Positions 25,777 to 34,678 of a DNA stretch of 64,000 nucleotides are shown here, piece by piece; the first letter of the stretch is position 1, and every line of letters begins with the position of its first letter. Source of the stretch: Flavobacterium jejuense (GTDB lineage Bacteria; Bacteroidota; Bacteroidia; Flavobacteriales; Flavobacteriaceae). The DNA is taken from assembly GCF_006491595.2 (NCBI RefSeq), contig NZ_VEVQ02000014.1, positions 1 to 64,000 of the forward strand, read 5' to 3'. The position numbers and the translations under genes are program-made. The notes beneath the pieces are model-generated. The model was not told the origin of the DNA and searched no databases. It saw nothing but the letters and a program-made list of their open reading frames with translations.

Positions 25777-25807
25777 CAAAAGTACAATTATTTATTATAA
25801 ATACAAA
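25777..25807 (-). promoter_or_regulatory. Bacteroidetes-type promoter of the rplM operon
   Basis: On the minus strand TTTG (25804-25807) is followed after 19 bases by TACTTTTG (25777-25784), a match to TTTG...TAnnTTTG. A short TCCC...GGGA hairpin follows in the 45-base leader before rplM, of unknown role. Confidence 0.75.
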
Positions 25808-25937
25808 TGCTAGTGTAATAATATTTTTCATTTTATTTTTTCATTAATAGATTGATAGTAAATAGTTTTAGGAATTGAATGAATATTAATTATTAAACTT
25901 GATTTAAATTATTATTTTTACAATTTAAATTTTAATT

Positions 25938-26963
25938 ATGAAAGCCAAAGCAACCTTAAAACAAATTGCAAAAGAACTAGGAGTATCGGTTTCAACTGTC
26001 TCTAAAGCGTTAAGTGATAGTCAAGAAATAAGCCAAGCTACCAAAGATAAGATCAAAGAGTTTGCTGCTTTAAAGAATTATAAGCCTAATTTAATGGCGA
26101 AAAATTTAAAATACCAAAAGACGAACACTATTGGAGTTATTATCCCCAATATATTAAATTCTTTTTTTGCTAAAGTTTTTAGTGGTATTGAAGATGTAGC
26201 TAGAAAAAGAGGATATAATATAGTTGTAGTTATTTCCAATGAATCACTTGAAAGAGAAAAACAGTTAATGGAGATGTTGAATAATGGTGCAGTGGATGGT
26301 TTTATTTTATCCATTGCTGAAGAAACTCAAATGACTAAAAATTTCCAACACTATAATTCTATTATAAAAAGCGGAACACCTATAGTAATGTTTGATAGAA
26401 TCACTGATTTAGTTCAATCAGATAAAGTTATAGTTGATGATTTAGACTCTGCTTTTGATGCTACTCAGCATTTATTAAATATAGGATGTAAAAAGATTGC
26501 ATTAATTTCTTCGATTGATAATCTTAGTGTTGGTAAGTTACGCTTTGAAGGGTATAAAAAGGCATTGGAGTTAAATAAAATACCTTTTGAAAGTGACTTG
26601 ATTGTTATTGAAAATGATGAAGAAATATCAGATGGAAGAATAAATGAACTTTTAGGATATGAAGGAATAGATGGTGTTTTTGCAATTGATGAATTATCGG
26701 CTACCAAAACAATGAAATTAGCTTTGCAAAAAGGGTTTAAAATTCCTGAACAATTGAATATTATTGGTTTTGCTGATGGGTTATGGTCTAGAAGATTAAC
26801 TCCAAGTTTATCAACAGTTAGTCAACATGCACCTGAAATTGGTCAAAGGTCTGCTGATTTATTAATTGATAGACTAATGGCTAAAACTGATGAAGTATTA
26901 GAGTATAAAACAGTTGTAATAAAAACAGAATTGAGACAACGAGATTCAACTAGAAAGCTATAA
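25938..26963 (+). CDS. LacI-family transcriptional regulator
   Basis: A 341-residue repressor or activator with a LacI helix-turn-helix (residues 5-27, TLKQIAKELGVSVSTVSKAL) and hinge helix (YKPNLMAKNLK). A periplasmic-binding-like effector domain starts at TIGVIIPNILNSFF. The effector is usually a sugar or nucleoside. No sugar-use operon lies next to it; neighbours are the rplM operon and, tail to tail with a 6-base overlap, a PnuC-like membrane protein gene. Its regulon may therefore be distant. Confidence 0.93.
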   Translation: MKAKATLKQIAKELGVSVSTVSKALSDSQEISQATKDKIKEFAALKNYKPNLMAKNLKYQKTNTIGVIIPNILNSFFAKVFSGIEDVARKRGYNIVVVISNESLEREKQLMEMLNNGAVDGFILSIAEETQMTKNFQHYNSIIKSGTPIVMFDRITDLVQSDKVIVDDLDSAFDATQHLLNIGCKKIALISSIDNLSVGKLRFEGYKKALELNKIPFESDLIVIENDEEISDGRINELLGYEGIDGVFAIDELSATKTMKLALQKGFKIPEQLNIIGFADGLWSRRLTPSLSTVSQHAPEIGQRSADLLIDRLMAKTDEVLEYKTVVIKTELRQRDSTRKL

Positions 26964-27665
26964 TTGCTTTGCCTTGTCATCTCTCCATGTGATGTATCCA
27001 ATAGATGCATTAAATAAATAAAACACATATTTTACGGTATTGGCAATATTTAAAAGCATGATGTTTTGAATTATTTTAAAAATATTATAAGCTTGCCAAT
27101 TAATCCAATTATCAGGATACATTCTTCCTAAATTAAATGTTCCTCCAAAACTTATTCCTGCTGGAATGGCTATTGCAAAAAAGAGTTTCCATTCTATATC
27201 TTTGTCTGAAAAACAAGTGAAAGCGATATAGTTTAATAAAACAGAAAGAAATAAACCTAAAAACATATTTTTAAAAAAAATAAAATCAATCGAATTTAGA
27301 TATTGTTTTTTCTTCCAAATTTTAAATGCAACATAATTCCCTAAAAAAGAGATAGGATATGTTAAAATGGCACCGACATTTCCAAGAAGGTAATCAATTG
27401 CTCCACTAAGTAAAGTATTACAAGTACTTATTAAATTACCTAGATTGTTTTTTTTTGTTACCAATCTTGTTGCAGTCATTGATAAACAAGTATTAATGAT
27501 AGAGAAATAACCTAAATAAAAGACATACTCTTTATTGTTGAAGTGAAAGTTGTAAGTTGTTTTATAATATTTTAAATAAACAGAAACACCAATAACAAGT
27601 AATACTCCTATGATATCAAGGTATTTACTATTGGTTATAGCTTTGATTGACGTTACTAATGACAT
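26958..27665 (-). CDS. Multi-pass membrane protein, PnuC-like
   Basis: A 235-residue protein with about seven hydrophobic segments. The pattern of aromatic-rich helices, including NVGAILTYPISFLGNYVAFKIWKKK, NWINWQAYNIFKIIQNIMLL and the closing NASIGYITWRD, resembles PnuC-type nicotinamide riboside transporters. The exact PnuC motif set was not confirmed, so the substrate is uncertain. The gene overlaps the stop of the serine hydrolase gene (TAATG), so the two form an operon; the PnuC-like gene is second. There is no NAD-synthesis gene nearby to support the reading. Confidence 0.55.
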   Translation of the reverse strand: MSLVTSIKAITNSKYLDIIGVLLVIGVSVYLKYYKTTYNFHFNNKEYVFYLGYFSIINTCLSMTATRLVTKKNNLGNLISTCNTLLSGAIDYLLGNVGAILTYPISFLGNYVAFKIWKKKQYLNSIDFIFFKNMFLGLFLSVLLNYIAFTCFSDKDIEWKLFFAIAIPAGISFGGTFNLGRMYPDNWINWQAYNIFKIIQNIMLLNIANTVKYVFYLFNASIGYITWRDDKAKQL

Positions 27666-28981
27666 TATTTTTCTTTTTCGAACATAAATTTTCCACCACC
27701 TTGATGTAAAATAAAACTATTATCACCGAAAACTATTTCAATTCCAGCTTGTGCAAAAATAAATGTTTTTTCGTCTTTTAATGTTAATGGAAACGAACTT
27801 TGTCCTGTTGCTTGTGCTAAAAGTTCTCCTTCTTTCTCAAAAATAGTTATTTTTAGAGGAATGTCTTTTGATGCATAAGTACCAGAATATTTATTAATTA
27901 ATTCTTGGTTTATTTTTTTAAAACTTGGAAAAGGGAAAGGAATTTTATAATAAATACTTAGAATGCCAATCATAATGTCGTTTCTGTTAAAATTTTCACC
28001 ATTTACTATTAAAGAGACGCCTAGTTGTTCACTTGGGTAATAACCCACATTAGATCGAAAACTCTCAATTCCTCCAGTATGACCATAAAAACGTCTTTCT
28101 CCAAAAGGAAATTGAATTAAAGCTTTACCATAGCTGTCTTTCATTGTAGTCATTTGTTCTAAACTAGTTTTTTTTACTAATTTCCCTTGAAATAAAGCAT
28201 AAATAAACTGAGTTAAATCAGTTGGGTTTGAAACCACTTCACCTGCTGCATAAGCAATGTCGTTTTTCCATTCTTCCGCTTGTTCCCATTCTGAACCATT
28301 ATATAGATATGAAAAACTTTCATTATTGGTTATTCGAGCTCCTTGAGTAGGGTAAAGTGTGTTTTTCAAGCCAATTTTTTTAATGATTCTTTTCTCAATA
28401 TTTTCAGCATATGATTTTTTGGTTAGTTGTTCAATAATTCCTCCTAACAAATAATAATTTGAATTGCTATATTGAAATTTACTATCTGGTTCAAAAAGAG
28501 AATCGTAATTAGTAATTTTATTAAAAACAACTTCCTTTAAATCGGGTGCTTTTAATTCTTCACTTGTAATAGAATCTTGATTGATATAATCAGGAATTCC
28601 AGTGCGATGATGTAACAACTCTTCTATGGTAATTTTATCAGCATTTTTTACCTTAGGATAAAAAGTAGAAAGTTTTGTGTCTAATTTTAGCTTTTTCTCT
28701 TCCACTAATTGCATAATAATCACTGCAGTAAATGTCTTAGTTATAGAGCCTATTTTGTATTTGGTTTCGTTGTTTGCTTTAGATTTAGAATTAATATCAC
28801 TATAACCATACCCTTTTGAAAAAACCAATTTGTCTTCTTCTCGTATTGCTAAAGAGCCCATGAATTTATTATTGAGTTCTAAATAAGTTAGTAAACTGTC
28901 AATACGTTGTAATCGAGGTTGTATTTGGGCAGAAACTGTAATTCCAAAATAAAGGAATGTTAGTAAAAGAAGTTTTTTCAT
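27665..28981 (-). CDS. Secreted serine hydrolase, beta-lactamase / D-Ala-D-Ala carboxypeptidase fold
   Basis: A signal peptide (first about 18 residues, ending TVSAQ) precedes a class-C beta-lactamase-like domain with the full triad: SITK (residues 79-82, catalytic Ser-x-x-Lys), YSN (171-173) and HTG (301-303). The C-terminal about 90 residues form a small beta domain. Such proteins hydrolyse esters, peptides or D-amino acid amides; few are true beta-lactamases, and no substrate can be assigned here. Length of 438 residues is typical. First gene of a two-gene operon with the PnuC-like gene. Confidence 0.9.
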   Translation of the reverse strand: MKKLLLLTFLYFGITVSAQIQPRLQRIDSLLTYLELNNKFMGSLAIREEDKLVFSKGYGYSDINSKSKANNETKYKIGSITKTFTAVIIMQLVEEKKLKLDTKLSTFYPKVKNADKITIEELLHHRTGIPDYINQDSITSEELKAPDLKEVVFNKITNYDSLFEPDSKFQYSNSNYYLLGGIIEQLTKKSYAENIEKRIIKKIGLKNTLYPTQGARITNNESFSYLYNGSEWEQAEEWKNDIAYAAGEVVSNPTDLTQFIYALFQGKLVKKTSLEQMTTMKDSYGKALIQFPFGERRFYGHTGGIESFRSNVGYYPSEQLGVSLIVNGENFNRNDIMIGILSIYYKIPFPFPSFKKINQELINKYSGTYASKDIPLKITIFEKEGELLAQATGQSSFPLTLKDEKTFIFAQAGIEIVFGDNSFILHQGGGKFMFEKEK

Positions 28982-29022
28982 GGTGTTTGTTTAATTAGTT
29001 TGTTTATTAGACAAAGTATTTT

Positions 29023-29685
29023 TTATTTGTTACAAATAATGGAGTAGATGTAATTTTTTTCTTTGAATATAGTCCTCTCTTTTAGTATTTTAAAATATAA
29101 ATTGTTTTTTAGAGCAATACTTTCAATTTTAGAAATTTCACAATCTTCAGATAGAATCATAAAAGTATTTTGAAATTCAACTTTCGAACTGAGTTGATAA
29201 AAAAGCGTTTCAAAATACTCAAAATTTTCTCCACAAAACCAAGCTTGCTCTTTTCTGTTTTTTGGTTTTTTAGGATAGTATGGTGGATTGATAAGGATGT
29301 AATCGAAGTTTAAATTTTCAATACTATCGAACAAATCAGATTGAATCGTTATAACGGAAAGATTGTTTTTTGTTGCGTTTTTATTGAGAAATTCTAGAGC
29401 AATCTCATTAATATCTGATGCCAAAACTTTGGCTCCTTTTTTGGATGCTAAAAGAGAAATGATTCCACTTCCACAACCTAATTCTAGGAAAGTTTTATTT
29501 TTTAAATCAATTGGTAAAATAAAATCAAGAAGGATTTTTGTACTAAATGTTAAATGAGGAGGAAAAACATCAGGATGTACTAGAATTTTAATTCCGTCAT
29601 AACTGTATTTTCTTGGTTTATAATAATAAAATTTAAGGCCAAGTTTCAAAAAAGGATGTGTTATTTTTTTTAAAAATTGTCTCAT
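29023..29685 (-). CDS. SAM-dependent methyltransferase with NPPY motif
   Basis: A 220-residue class I methyltransferase. It shows the SAM-binding loop LELGCGSGIISLLASKKG, the acidic second strand (VLASDINEIAL) and the INPPYYPKKP motif, which in PrmC/RlmG-type enzymes binds an amide or amine such as a Gln side chain or nucleobase. The start at 29685 lies one base after the upstream stop; an upstream ATG at 29709 would overlap the radical SAM gene by 23 bases. The motif points to a protein or RNA target, but location beside a radical SAM gene leaves a small-molecule substrate possible. Confidence 0.8.
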   Translation of the reverse strand: MRQFLKKITHPFLKLGLKFYYYKPRKYSYDGIKILVHPDVFPPHLTFSTKILLDFILPIDLKNKTFLELGCGSGIISLLASKKGAKVLASDINEIALEFLNKNATKNNLSVITIQSDLFDSIENLNFDYILINPPYYPKKPKNRKEQAWFCGENFEYFETLFYQLSSKVEFQNTFMILSEDCEISKIESIALKNNLYFKILKERTIFKEKNYIYSIICNK

Positions 29686-29686
29686 T

Positions 29687-31207
29687 TTACTCCGAATAAA
29701 AACCTTCAATCTCAGGTTGACGGTATTTCCACAGTTTGTGTAAAGCTTTTATTTCGTAAGGGTAATGATAAATTCCCGTTTTGTATCTAATTCCAGAAAC
29801 TAACTGTAATACTTGTTTCTTATAGCCTTTAATTCTAAAATCGGAAACAGTAGGGTAATAGCCATTTAAAACAGTTTCAAAATTTTTAATAGTATCAATC
29901 ATATAAGGTTTTAACCAAGGTGTTAATGGGTTTTTTCGTAAATCAAAGTTTTCCCAACTTGGAGAAATCCAGTCTTCTAATTGTTCGGGAAATGAAAATC
30001 CAGCATCTAAAATTTGTTGGTATAAATCAGAACCTTCAGTAGGAACAGGACTAAAAAGATAAATAATTATTTCAGCATTAGGATTGATTTCTTTTATTTC
30101 TTTAATAAAATTAATGTCCCATAAAATTTGGTCATAGACTTCTTTTTCGGTTTTTGCAGGCATTCCTAAAACAAAAGACAATTCAGGGATAATATCAGCA
30201 TTTTTCATTCGCAACACAAAATCTTTAATCATTAGACCTGTTTGTGTTCCTCCTTTATTCATTTGTTTTAGAACAGCATCATTTCCTGTTTCTGCGCCAA
30301 GAAAAATCATTTTACAACCTGCTTTTCGCATGAGTTTTAAATCATCATCACTATACATGTTGATAGTGTCGATTCTACCTTCTCCCCAATAACTGATATT
30401 GTCGTTTAGAATCAATTCGGAAAATTCTAATACTCTCTTTTTAGAAGTAAAGAAATTGTTGTCGTGAAACTCTACAGCATCGATGCCATGTTTTTTTTTG
30501 AAATATTTTACGTCTTCATAAATTCTATTGGCTGACATTCCTTTCCATTTCGCATTATAAATGGGAACAACTGCACAAAAGGAACAGGAAAAAGGACAAC
30601 CCATACTAGAATGATAAGATAAAGTCTTATTTCCCATAAAGGTTTTTGCTAAATAATTCTTTACAGGATAAAAGGAGTTTAAATAGTCATAAGGAAATTT
30701 AGGTAGCGTATCTTGATCTAATAAAGCTTCAACTGCGGTTTTTACTATTTTACTATTTTCATCTTTATAAATTAGATTTTTTATAAGTATTAAATTTTCT
30801 TTCTTATTGGCTTCTAAAGTTTGAATTAATTCTGGGAATGTATTGTCACCAGGGCCATTAATCACATAATCAACGTATCCAGAGTTTAAGGAAACTTTAT
30901 ATTGGTTAGAAGCAAAATAACCACCCCAAACAGTTACAACTTCAGGAAATTGTTCTTTAATTTTTTTAGTAAAAGGAATGGCTTGACGTAATTGTGGTCC
31001 AGGCATAACTGTGGAACCAAAATATTTAAATTTACCCGTTTTTAAATAATTTTCAATGGTTTGCCAAGGATTGTTTTCTAGATTTCCATCCACAAAAACG
31101 TAATCATATTTTCCATGAATGGATGCTCCTACTTGTAAAATGGAGTTGGGAATTCGGTGCTTACCGCTGGCACTTTTGGGGTTGAATATTATGGTTTTGT
31201 TGTTCAT
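29687..31207 (-). CDS. Radical SAM protein with N-terminal cobalamin-binding-like domain
   Basis: A 506-residue enzyme. The N-terminal about 180 residues look like a B12-binding (Rossmann) domain with the WGGYFA turn, and the radical SAM core starts at GCPFSCSFC (Cys204, Cys208, Cys211 ligating the 4Fe-4S cluster). The core continues with GEGRIDTI, LGAETGND and a barrel end at about residue 400. The DxHxxG motif of classical His-on cobalamin binding is not evident. Members of this class methylate unactivated carbons or rearrange rings in secondary metabolism. It overlaps the flanking genes' ends closely (upstream lipoprotein stop at its start), so it is in an operon with them. Product unknown. 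Confidence 0.85.
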   Translation of the reverse strand: MNNKTIIFNPKSASGKHRIPNSILQVGASIHGKYDYVFVDGNLENNPWQTIENYLKTGKFKYFGSTVMPGPQLRQAIPFTKKIKEQFPEVVTVWGGYFASNQYKVSLNSGYVDYVINGPGDNTFPELIQTLEANKKENLILIKNLIYKDENSKIVKTAVEALLDQDTLPKFPYDYLNSFYPVKNYLAKTFMGNKTLSYHSSMGCPFSCSFCAVVPIYNAKWKGMSANRIYEDVKYFKKKHGIDAVEFHDNNFFTSKKRVLEFSELILNDNISYWGEGRIDTINMYSDDDLKLMRKAGCKMIFLGAETGNDAVLKQMNKGGTQTGLMIKDFVLRMKNADIIPELSFVLGMPAKTEKEVYDQILWDINFIKEIKEINPNAEIIIYLFSPVPTEGSDLYQQILDAGFSFPEQLEDWISPSWENFDLRKNPLTPWLKPYMIDTIKNFETVLNGYYPTVSDFRIKGYKKQVLQLVSGIRYKTGIYHYPYEIKALHKLWKYRQPEIEGFYSE

Positions 31208-32667
31208 TAGAAACTAATATTGTATTTTAATGCTCTATATGAATAAGTGAATTTGTCTTGATTGTTAGTAAAACTTATATCTAGTAGTATATTTCCTTGA
31301 TAGTCGATTTCAGTAAGATCAGTTCGGCTAGCGTTTTGTTGAGATGTAGTATTACCACCCCAGCCTATGAAAAAATTATTATTGTTAAGCTTTTGTACTG
31401 ATCCCATAATATTCATAAAAGCGCCTTCAGGATGATATTCTTTTATAACTTCTATATCGAATGTGTTTTCATTTATTGAATACTCTACTATTCGTGTTTT
31501 TTGATCTAGTGTCACATTATTGTCAAATAACAGAAGAGTACCGTCTTTACTTATGGTCGCATGATGTTGGTGAGAAAAATTTTCGTTTGTATTAAGAGGA
31601 AAATCACTGTTTGTGCCACCTAGTTTCCAAATAATTTCACCAGTGATTCTATCTATTTTATATACTTGATCCGTATGACGTGCAGAAACAATAAAATTAT
31701 TATCTAATGGGTCAATCGAAATTGAGTTCAGATGAAAGTAGTCAATTGGTCCTACAGTATTGAATTGTTGTACAAATTCTGTTGATACGGAATTAAATAT
31801 TTCGGGATAATTTGCGCTATTCCATTCAAATATCACTTGTCCGTTCTTGATTTCTTGAAAAACACCATCAATTAAGGTAGTTGAATTGATGCCTCCAAAA
31901 GCTGTTAAGTCAACATTTTCCCTATTGACATAAGCAGAAACTATATAGTGATTATCATTTAAATAAATGAAATCATGATTGTCTGCAGGATATTCTCCAT
32001 GCCCATTATGAGGTAACAAGTTTATCTTTTTGATTTCTTCAAAATTTTCATCCATTAGCACAATTTCTCGATTATTAATGCCGTATGAAAATCGTTTTTG
32101 GTTACCGTCAATAGTATGAAAATTAAAATTACCGACTCTTTGATAAGGCACTTTTTTATAGTAAACAGGGAAACCATTATTATTTAGAATGGCAATATAG
32201 GTATAGTCTTTAAATCCTGAAACTAGTGAAAATTCATAATAATTAACAAAAACATACCCATCTGATGGATTATTATTTATGACACTATTTGCTTTAGGTA
32301 AATCTTCTGGTAAATAATGTATGGTGTAAATTATCTCTTCGTTATTTAAAGAACTATATTTTACAACAATATCTTCATTTATATTTAGTTTTATAGTTGT
32401 ATTTTTATTTATCACTCTAACACCATTTAGAAATATTGTTTTTTCAGCATTAAAATTTTCTAAAGTTACTTGAATGTTATTTAATGTATTAATTGAAGTA
32501 ATATAATAGTCTTTAATATTAGGATTAAATTCGGGATATATTTCTCCAGTAGATACTTTTATAGAATTTATAGAGTTGTCTACAATCATTTGATCATCAT
32601 CTGAACAAGATAAAAATAGTATAAAAATGAATGTTGCAAAAATAAATTTTAAAAATTTAGATATCAT
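31207..32667 (-). CDS. Arylsulfotransferase-like lipoprotein
   Basis: A lipoprotein signal (TFIFILFLSCSDDD, Cys near residue 21) precedes a short beta domain (about 30-120) and an ASST-type six-bladed propeller-like part (about 130-480). Motifs of the family include NNNGFPVYYKK, LLPHNGHGEYPADNHDFIYL, GEIIWKLGGTNSDFPLN and FSHQHHATISKDG. Aryl-sulfate sulfotransferases move sulfate between phenols in the periplasm using a catalytic His. It sits among glycosyltransferase and radical SAM genes. Many Bacteroidetes copies have no proven sulfotransfer activity, so the reaction is inference. Confidence 0.75.
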   Translation of the reverse strand: MISKFLKFIFATFIFILFLSCSDDDQMIVDNSINSIKVSTGEIYPEFNPNIKDYYITSINTLNNIQVTLENFNAEKTIFLNGVRVINKNTTIKLNINEDIVVKYSSLNNEEIIYTIHYLPEDLPKANSVINNNPSDGYVFVNYYEFSLVSGFKDYTYIAILNNNGFPVYYKKVPYQRVGNFNFHTIDGNQKRFSYGINNREIVLMDENFEEIKKINLLPHNGHGEYPADNHDFIYLNDNHYIVSAYVNRENVDLTAFGGINSTTLIDGVFQEIKNGQVIFEWNSANYPEIFNSVSTEFVQQFNTVGPIDYFHLNSISIDPLDNNFIVSARHTDQVYKIDRITGEIIWKLGGTNSDFPLNTNENFSHQHHATISKDGTLLLFDNNVTLDQKTRIVEYSINENTFDIEVIKEYHPEGAFMNIMGSVQKLNNNNFFIGWGGNTTSQQNASRTDLTEIDYQGNILLDISFTNNQDKFTYSYRALKYNISF

Positions 32668-32690
32668 AAGTGTTTTTAAGATTAATATTG

Positions 32691-33770
32691 TTAAAATGCA
32701 CTACAACAACGACTACATGCTGGTAAAAGTCCTCCATTCTTAATTAAATCTTTTCGAAACTTTTTTAAAATATGACCTTTCCATATTTCTTCTAGTGAAT
32801 TATCATAGATGTTTCCTAAATTTAAATTATAACATCTACCATGAGAAGGAATCACACTGCCATCAGACTTGATCATAATATTTGAAAAAACGTCATTACA
32901 TCTTTTTCCTATAATTTTTTTTGGATTGTGATAGAATTCTATTAATTTTTCTTTAGAACTAATTTCAGGAGAAAACGAAATATTTAAAGAAGATTTTTCT
33001 TTTTTTATTTCTTGAATTTCATTCCAAAGCAACTCTAAATTATAATTATCAATATTTATCTCATCTATATTTGAAGCTGTAGCAGGATATGAGTTAAACC
33101 ATTTTTCATTATGAATATCAGCTACATTTTGAGTAGTGAAATTAGTATGCATAAAGCCTAAATGAGTTAATGGATATTTTTTGAAAAAATCTGCAAACTC
33201 TTTTAAATGACCAATATTCCATTCGGTTATAACACAAAAAACAGCTATTTTTTGTGTTGGATTTAGTCTCAGAATTTCTTCTATTCCTTCTATGGCTTTT
33301 TGGAAGGATTTTTGGTGACCTCTAATTTCATTATGAATATCTTGAGGGCCATCTAAAGAAATAAATAATTCATTAAGTTTTCCATTTACTAAAGATTTAG
33401 CCTTTTGTTTTAAGCTTAAAGCATTTGTGGTTATTGATGTTTTAATTTTTTTACTATTAGCATAAAGAAGAGATTCTTCAAGAAAAGGATATACTAGTGG
33501 TTCTGTAAAAGCATAACCTATTTTTGTTTTTGGATAATGTAAAGAGACTTGATCTATAATTTTTTTAATCAACTCCAAAGGCATATTTAATGGATGGGTG
33601 CCCACAAGATTTTGAGCAAAATTAGTTTCATTATTATTAGTTCCTACATCACACATCTTGCAATGTAAATTACAAACATTATTAACTCCTAAAACTATCC
33701 ATTCTGGTGAAAATAGATAATTATTAGTGAAAATTTTTTTATTTATATTTTTTAGTAGAGTAGTACTCAT
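32691..33770 (-). CDS. Radical SAM / SPASM domain protein
   Basis: A 359-residue radical SAM enzyme with the cluster motif CNLHCKMC at Cys33, Cys37 and Cys40. The C-terminal SPASM-like cysteine set (CNDVFS, GRCYNLNLGN and CSRCC) provides auxiliary iron-sulfur sites. SPASM proteins often modify peptides or sugars. GYAFTEP and SLDGPQDIHNEIRG match the family core. No precursor peptide gene was found next to it; the neighbours are a glycosyltransferase and the arylsulfotransferase-like lipoprotein, so a glycan or alcohol substrate (as in DOIA/dehydrogenases) is as likely as a peptide. Confidence 0.85.
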   Translation of the reverse strand: MSTTLLKNINKKIFTNNYLFSPEWIVLGVNNVCNLHCKMCDVGTNNNETNFAQNLVGTHPLNMPLELIKKIIDQVSLHYPKTKIGYAFTEPLVYPFLEESLLYANSKKIKTSITTNALSLKQKAKSLVNGKLNELFISLDGPQDIHNEIRGHQKSFQKAIEGIEEILRLNPTQKIAVFCVITEWNIGHLKEFADFFKKYPLTHLGFMHTNFTTQNVADIHNEKWFNSYPATASNIDEINIDNYNLELLWNEIQEIKKEKSSLNISFSPEISSKEKLIEFYHNPKKIIGKRCNDVFSNIMIKSDGSVIPSHGRCYNLNLGNIYDNSLEEIWKGHILKKFRKDLIKNGGLLPACSRCCSAF

Positions 33771-33778
33771 TATGATTT

Positions 33779-34678
33779 CTATGTGCTTGTCAAGTTACAT
33801 AAAATTTTGTATTTAAAGAAAAATGATTTTAAATACCATCGATTAAATACTGAATTTTGATTTATGATTTTGTTTATATGTGATAGAGCTATGTTTTTTT
33901 GTTTGTCTTTTAGGTAGTATTTAGCAATTTTAAAATTCATAAAATTAATTCCAAGTAGATACAATTTAGTGTTTTTAGGATCTATTTCCCTCATTTTTTC
34001 ATAAGAAATGATAGCGTCTAAAGAGTGAATAATATCAAAATTTTTAGTTAAGTTGTTTTCATGTCTTCTCATTAAAGTTAATACTTTATCTAGATAAAAT
34101 ATTTTATATTTTGAAGCTACTCTTAAATAGTAATCGTGTTGACCTTCCATTATTGCTTCATCAAAGAAGCCTATTTCTTCAAGTAATGATTTTTTGAATG
34201 AAAAAATTGGAAATGCTAAAATTTCACTAACAATAATTTTTTTTAGAATAAATGAATGAAAGTCTTTTTTTATTTCATAGAATGGTTTAGTTGGTTTCAT
34301 TACATCAGTAAAGTGAACTAAATTATGTATCATAAAATGAATTTTTTTATTTTCTGAAAAAACAGTAAAGACTTCTTTAAGTTTATCCTCAGTCCATAAA
34401 TCATCTGAATCTAAAATTGTAATTATATCACCTTTTGCTTGTTGTAATCCAATATTTCTTAGTTTACTTGGAATCCCTATTCTTTCATTTTTTAGGTATG
34501 TTATTTGTCCAATATTATTTTTGATGTATCTAGTTACAACTTCTTCAGTATTGTCTGTAGAACCATCATCGATGATTAGTAACTCAAAATTTTTATAAGT
34601 TTGTGATAAAACACTTTCAATTGTTTCACCAATTAGATTAGCTCTGTTATGTGTAATAGTTATTATACTAAACTTCAT
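33779..34678 (-). CDS. Family 2 glycosyltransferase
   Basis: A 299-residue GT-A enzyme with the usual opening FSIITITHNRANLIGETIESVLSQTYKNFELLIIDDGSTDNTEEV (residues 3 onward) and the metal-binding acidic triad LDSDD. It adds a sugar from a nucleotide donor to a growing glycan or protein; the acceptor is unknown. The stop of the ABC transporter gene overlaps its start region by 11 bases, so both are one operon. Confidence 0.9.
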   Translation of the reverse strand: MKFSIITITHNRANLIGETIESVLSQTYKNFELLIIDDGSTDNTEEVVTRYIKNNIGQITYLKNERIGIPSKLRNIGLQQAKGDIITILDSDDLWTEDKLKEVFTVFSENKKIHFMIHNLVHFTDVMKPTKPFYEIKKDFHSFILKKIIVSEILAFPIFSFKKSLLEEIGFFDEAIMEGQHDYYLRVASKYKIFYLDKVLTLMRRHENNLTKNFDIIHSLDAIISYEKMREIDPKNTKLYLLGINFMNFKIAKYYLKDKQKNIALSHINKIINQNSVFNRWYLKSFFFKYKILCNLTST

